A stretch of 13,226 nt of DNA from an uncultured Bifidobacterium sp. (GTDB lineage Bacteria > Actinomycetota > Actinomycetes > Actinomycetales > Bifidobacteriaceae): NCBI GenBank assembly GCA_937874315.1, contig CALNAE010000341.1, positions 1-13,226 of the forward strand, written 5' to 3'. Below the pieces are notes generated by a model that did no database searches, was not told where the DNA came from, and was given only the letters and a program-made list of their open reading frames with translations. The position numbers and the translations under genes were made by a program. Positions 12,709-13,226 of this stretch are shown in pieces. Position 1 is the stretch's first letter, and each line of letters starts with the position of its first letter.

Positions 12709-13226
12709 ATGGATATCGATATCGTAAGCGTGTTTCCCGAGTACTTCGACGTGCTTAATCTGTCGCTGCTGGGCAAGGCGCAGGAGCACGGACTGGTGAC
12801 CATCGCCGCGCATAACCTGCGCGACTGGACCCATGACATTCACCATTCCGTGGATGACACCCCGGTCGGCGGCGGAGCCGGCATGGTGATGAAGCCCGAG
12901 GTCTGGGGCGAATGCCTCGACGAGTTGCTCGGATTCAATGCGCATCGAGATGGCGTTGCCGCCGCGGATACCACAGGTATCACAGATGCTGCAAGTGCTG
13001 CTGATGCTACCGGTATCAGTGATGCCGGCGATGATGCCGGTGTTGTCGACGTTGCAGGGAGTGAAGATACTGCAGGTACCGCAAATGCCGACAACGTTGA
13101 CAACGTTGCTGGTGTCAACGATGATGCGAGTGTTACCGGTGGTAGAGATGATGCCAGTGTTGACAGTGTTGTCGACGTCGACAATGTTACCGGTATCGGC
13201 ACTGTTACCGGTGTCGGCAATGTTAC
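12709..13226 (+). CDS. trmD: tRNA (guanine-37-N1)-methyltransferase TrmD, N-terminal part with a long low-complexity insertion
   Basis: TrmD methylates G37 of tRNAs using S-adenosylmethionine and prevents frameshifting. 172 residues are visible and the gene runs off the right edge. The N-terminus is unmistakable: MDIDIVSVFPEYFD, DWTHDIHHSVDDTPVGGGAGMVMKPEVWGE (39-68). In other TrmD proteins the chain continues soon after this to the next strand and the SAM-binding trefoil knot. Here, from about residue 76, a tract composed of Gly, Ala, Val, Ile, Asp, Glu, Asn, Thr, Ser and one Arg replaces it to the window edge, so the SAM site is not visible. The ATG at 12709 fits the family start; no strong ribosome site precedes it. 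Whether the enzyme resumes after the tract cannot be seen. The family call is firm; function of this allele is an inference. Confidence 0.92.
   Translation, partial: MDIDIVSVFPEYFDVLNLSLLGKAQEHGLVTIAAHNLRDWTHDIHHSVDDTPVGGGAGMVMKPEVWGECLDELLGFNAHRDGVAAADTTGITDAASAADATGISDAGDDAGVVDVAGSEDTAGTANADNVDNVAGVNDDASVTGGRDDASVDSVVDVDNVTGIGTVTGVGNV
12949..13226 (+). repeat. Purine-first-codon repeat tract within trmD
   Basis: From residue 81 to the edge all 92 codons begin with A or G, and serine is always AGT. Words recur: GTTACCGGT at 13132, 13186 and 13204; GACAACGTT twice (from about 13090); GATGATGC several times. The end is an 18-bp tandem: units at 13183-13200 and 13201-13218 differ at two positions, and a third begins at 13219, encoding [N/T]VTG[I/V]G. 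A perfect 16-bp palindrome TTGTCGACGTCGACAA lies at 13169-13184. Confidence 0.85.

Noticed and set aside
12337..12945. 202-codon open frame on the minus strand across the repeat gap and the trmD start
   Set aside because: It overlaps the conserved trmD N-terminus and reads repeats in the rest; no domain.
12840..13220. 126-codon Thr/Ser/Pro/Ala-rich open frame on the minus strand
   Set aside because: It is the complement of the TrmD repeat tract; purine-first codons read backwards rarely give stops. It begins inside conserved TrmD sequence and has no ribosome site.

Overview
The window is high-GC DNA whose gene content and layout point to an actinobacterium, most likely Bifidobacteriaceae. 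This rests on recognisable family sequences and the cysS, ffh, rpsP, khpA, rimM, trmD arrangement; no 16S or other marker is present, so the genus is an inference. Nothing suggests a phage, plasmid or insertion sequence. It reads as a housekeeping chromosomal region decorated with unusual short repeats.

Layout. Positions 1-1886 (minus strand) hold the N-terminal part of an ABC-F ATPase that runs off the left edge, then a class I glutamine amidotransferase domain protein. From 2000 everything is on the plus strand: cysS (cysteinyl-tRNA synthetase), ffh (signal recognition particle GTPase), a membrane-anchored endonuclease/exonuclease/phosphatase-fold protein close behind ffh, then the tight ribosome block rpsP-khpA-rimM (1-nt gap, then 1-nt overlap). 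A two-gene heterodimeric ABC exporter (8527-12164) follows, then a 544-bp repetitive non-coding stretch, and finally the start of trmD, which runs off the right edge.

How the genes fit together. Most of the cargo serves translation and protein export: tRNA charging (CysS), membrane targeting of nascent chains (Ffh), 30S assembly (S16, RimM), RNA binding (KhpA) and tRNA m1G37 methylation (TrmD). The ABC pair separates rimM from trmD, which sit together in the classic rpsP-rimM-trmD-rplS operon. Its two nucleotide sites are complementary: one is degenerate (Asp and Gln replace the catalytic Glu and switch His; partner signature LSQGE) and the other is canonical.

Most unusual content. TrmD carries, after about residue 75, an in-frame low-complexity tract of at least 92 codons in which every codon begins with A or G; it ends in 18-bp tandem units at the window edge. 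Similar but shorter in-frame repeats occur in the phosphatase-fold protein, in both ABC subunits and possibly in the ABC-F protein. Non-coding repeats lie upstream of the ABC operon and upstream of trmD. A 32-bp near-perfect palindrome lies inside the first codons of rimM.
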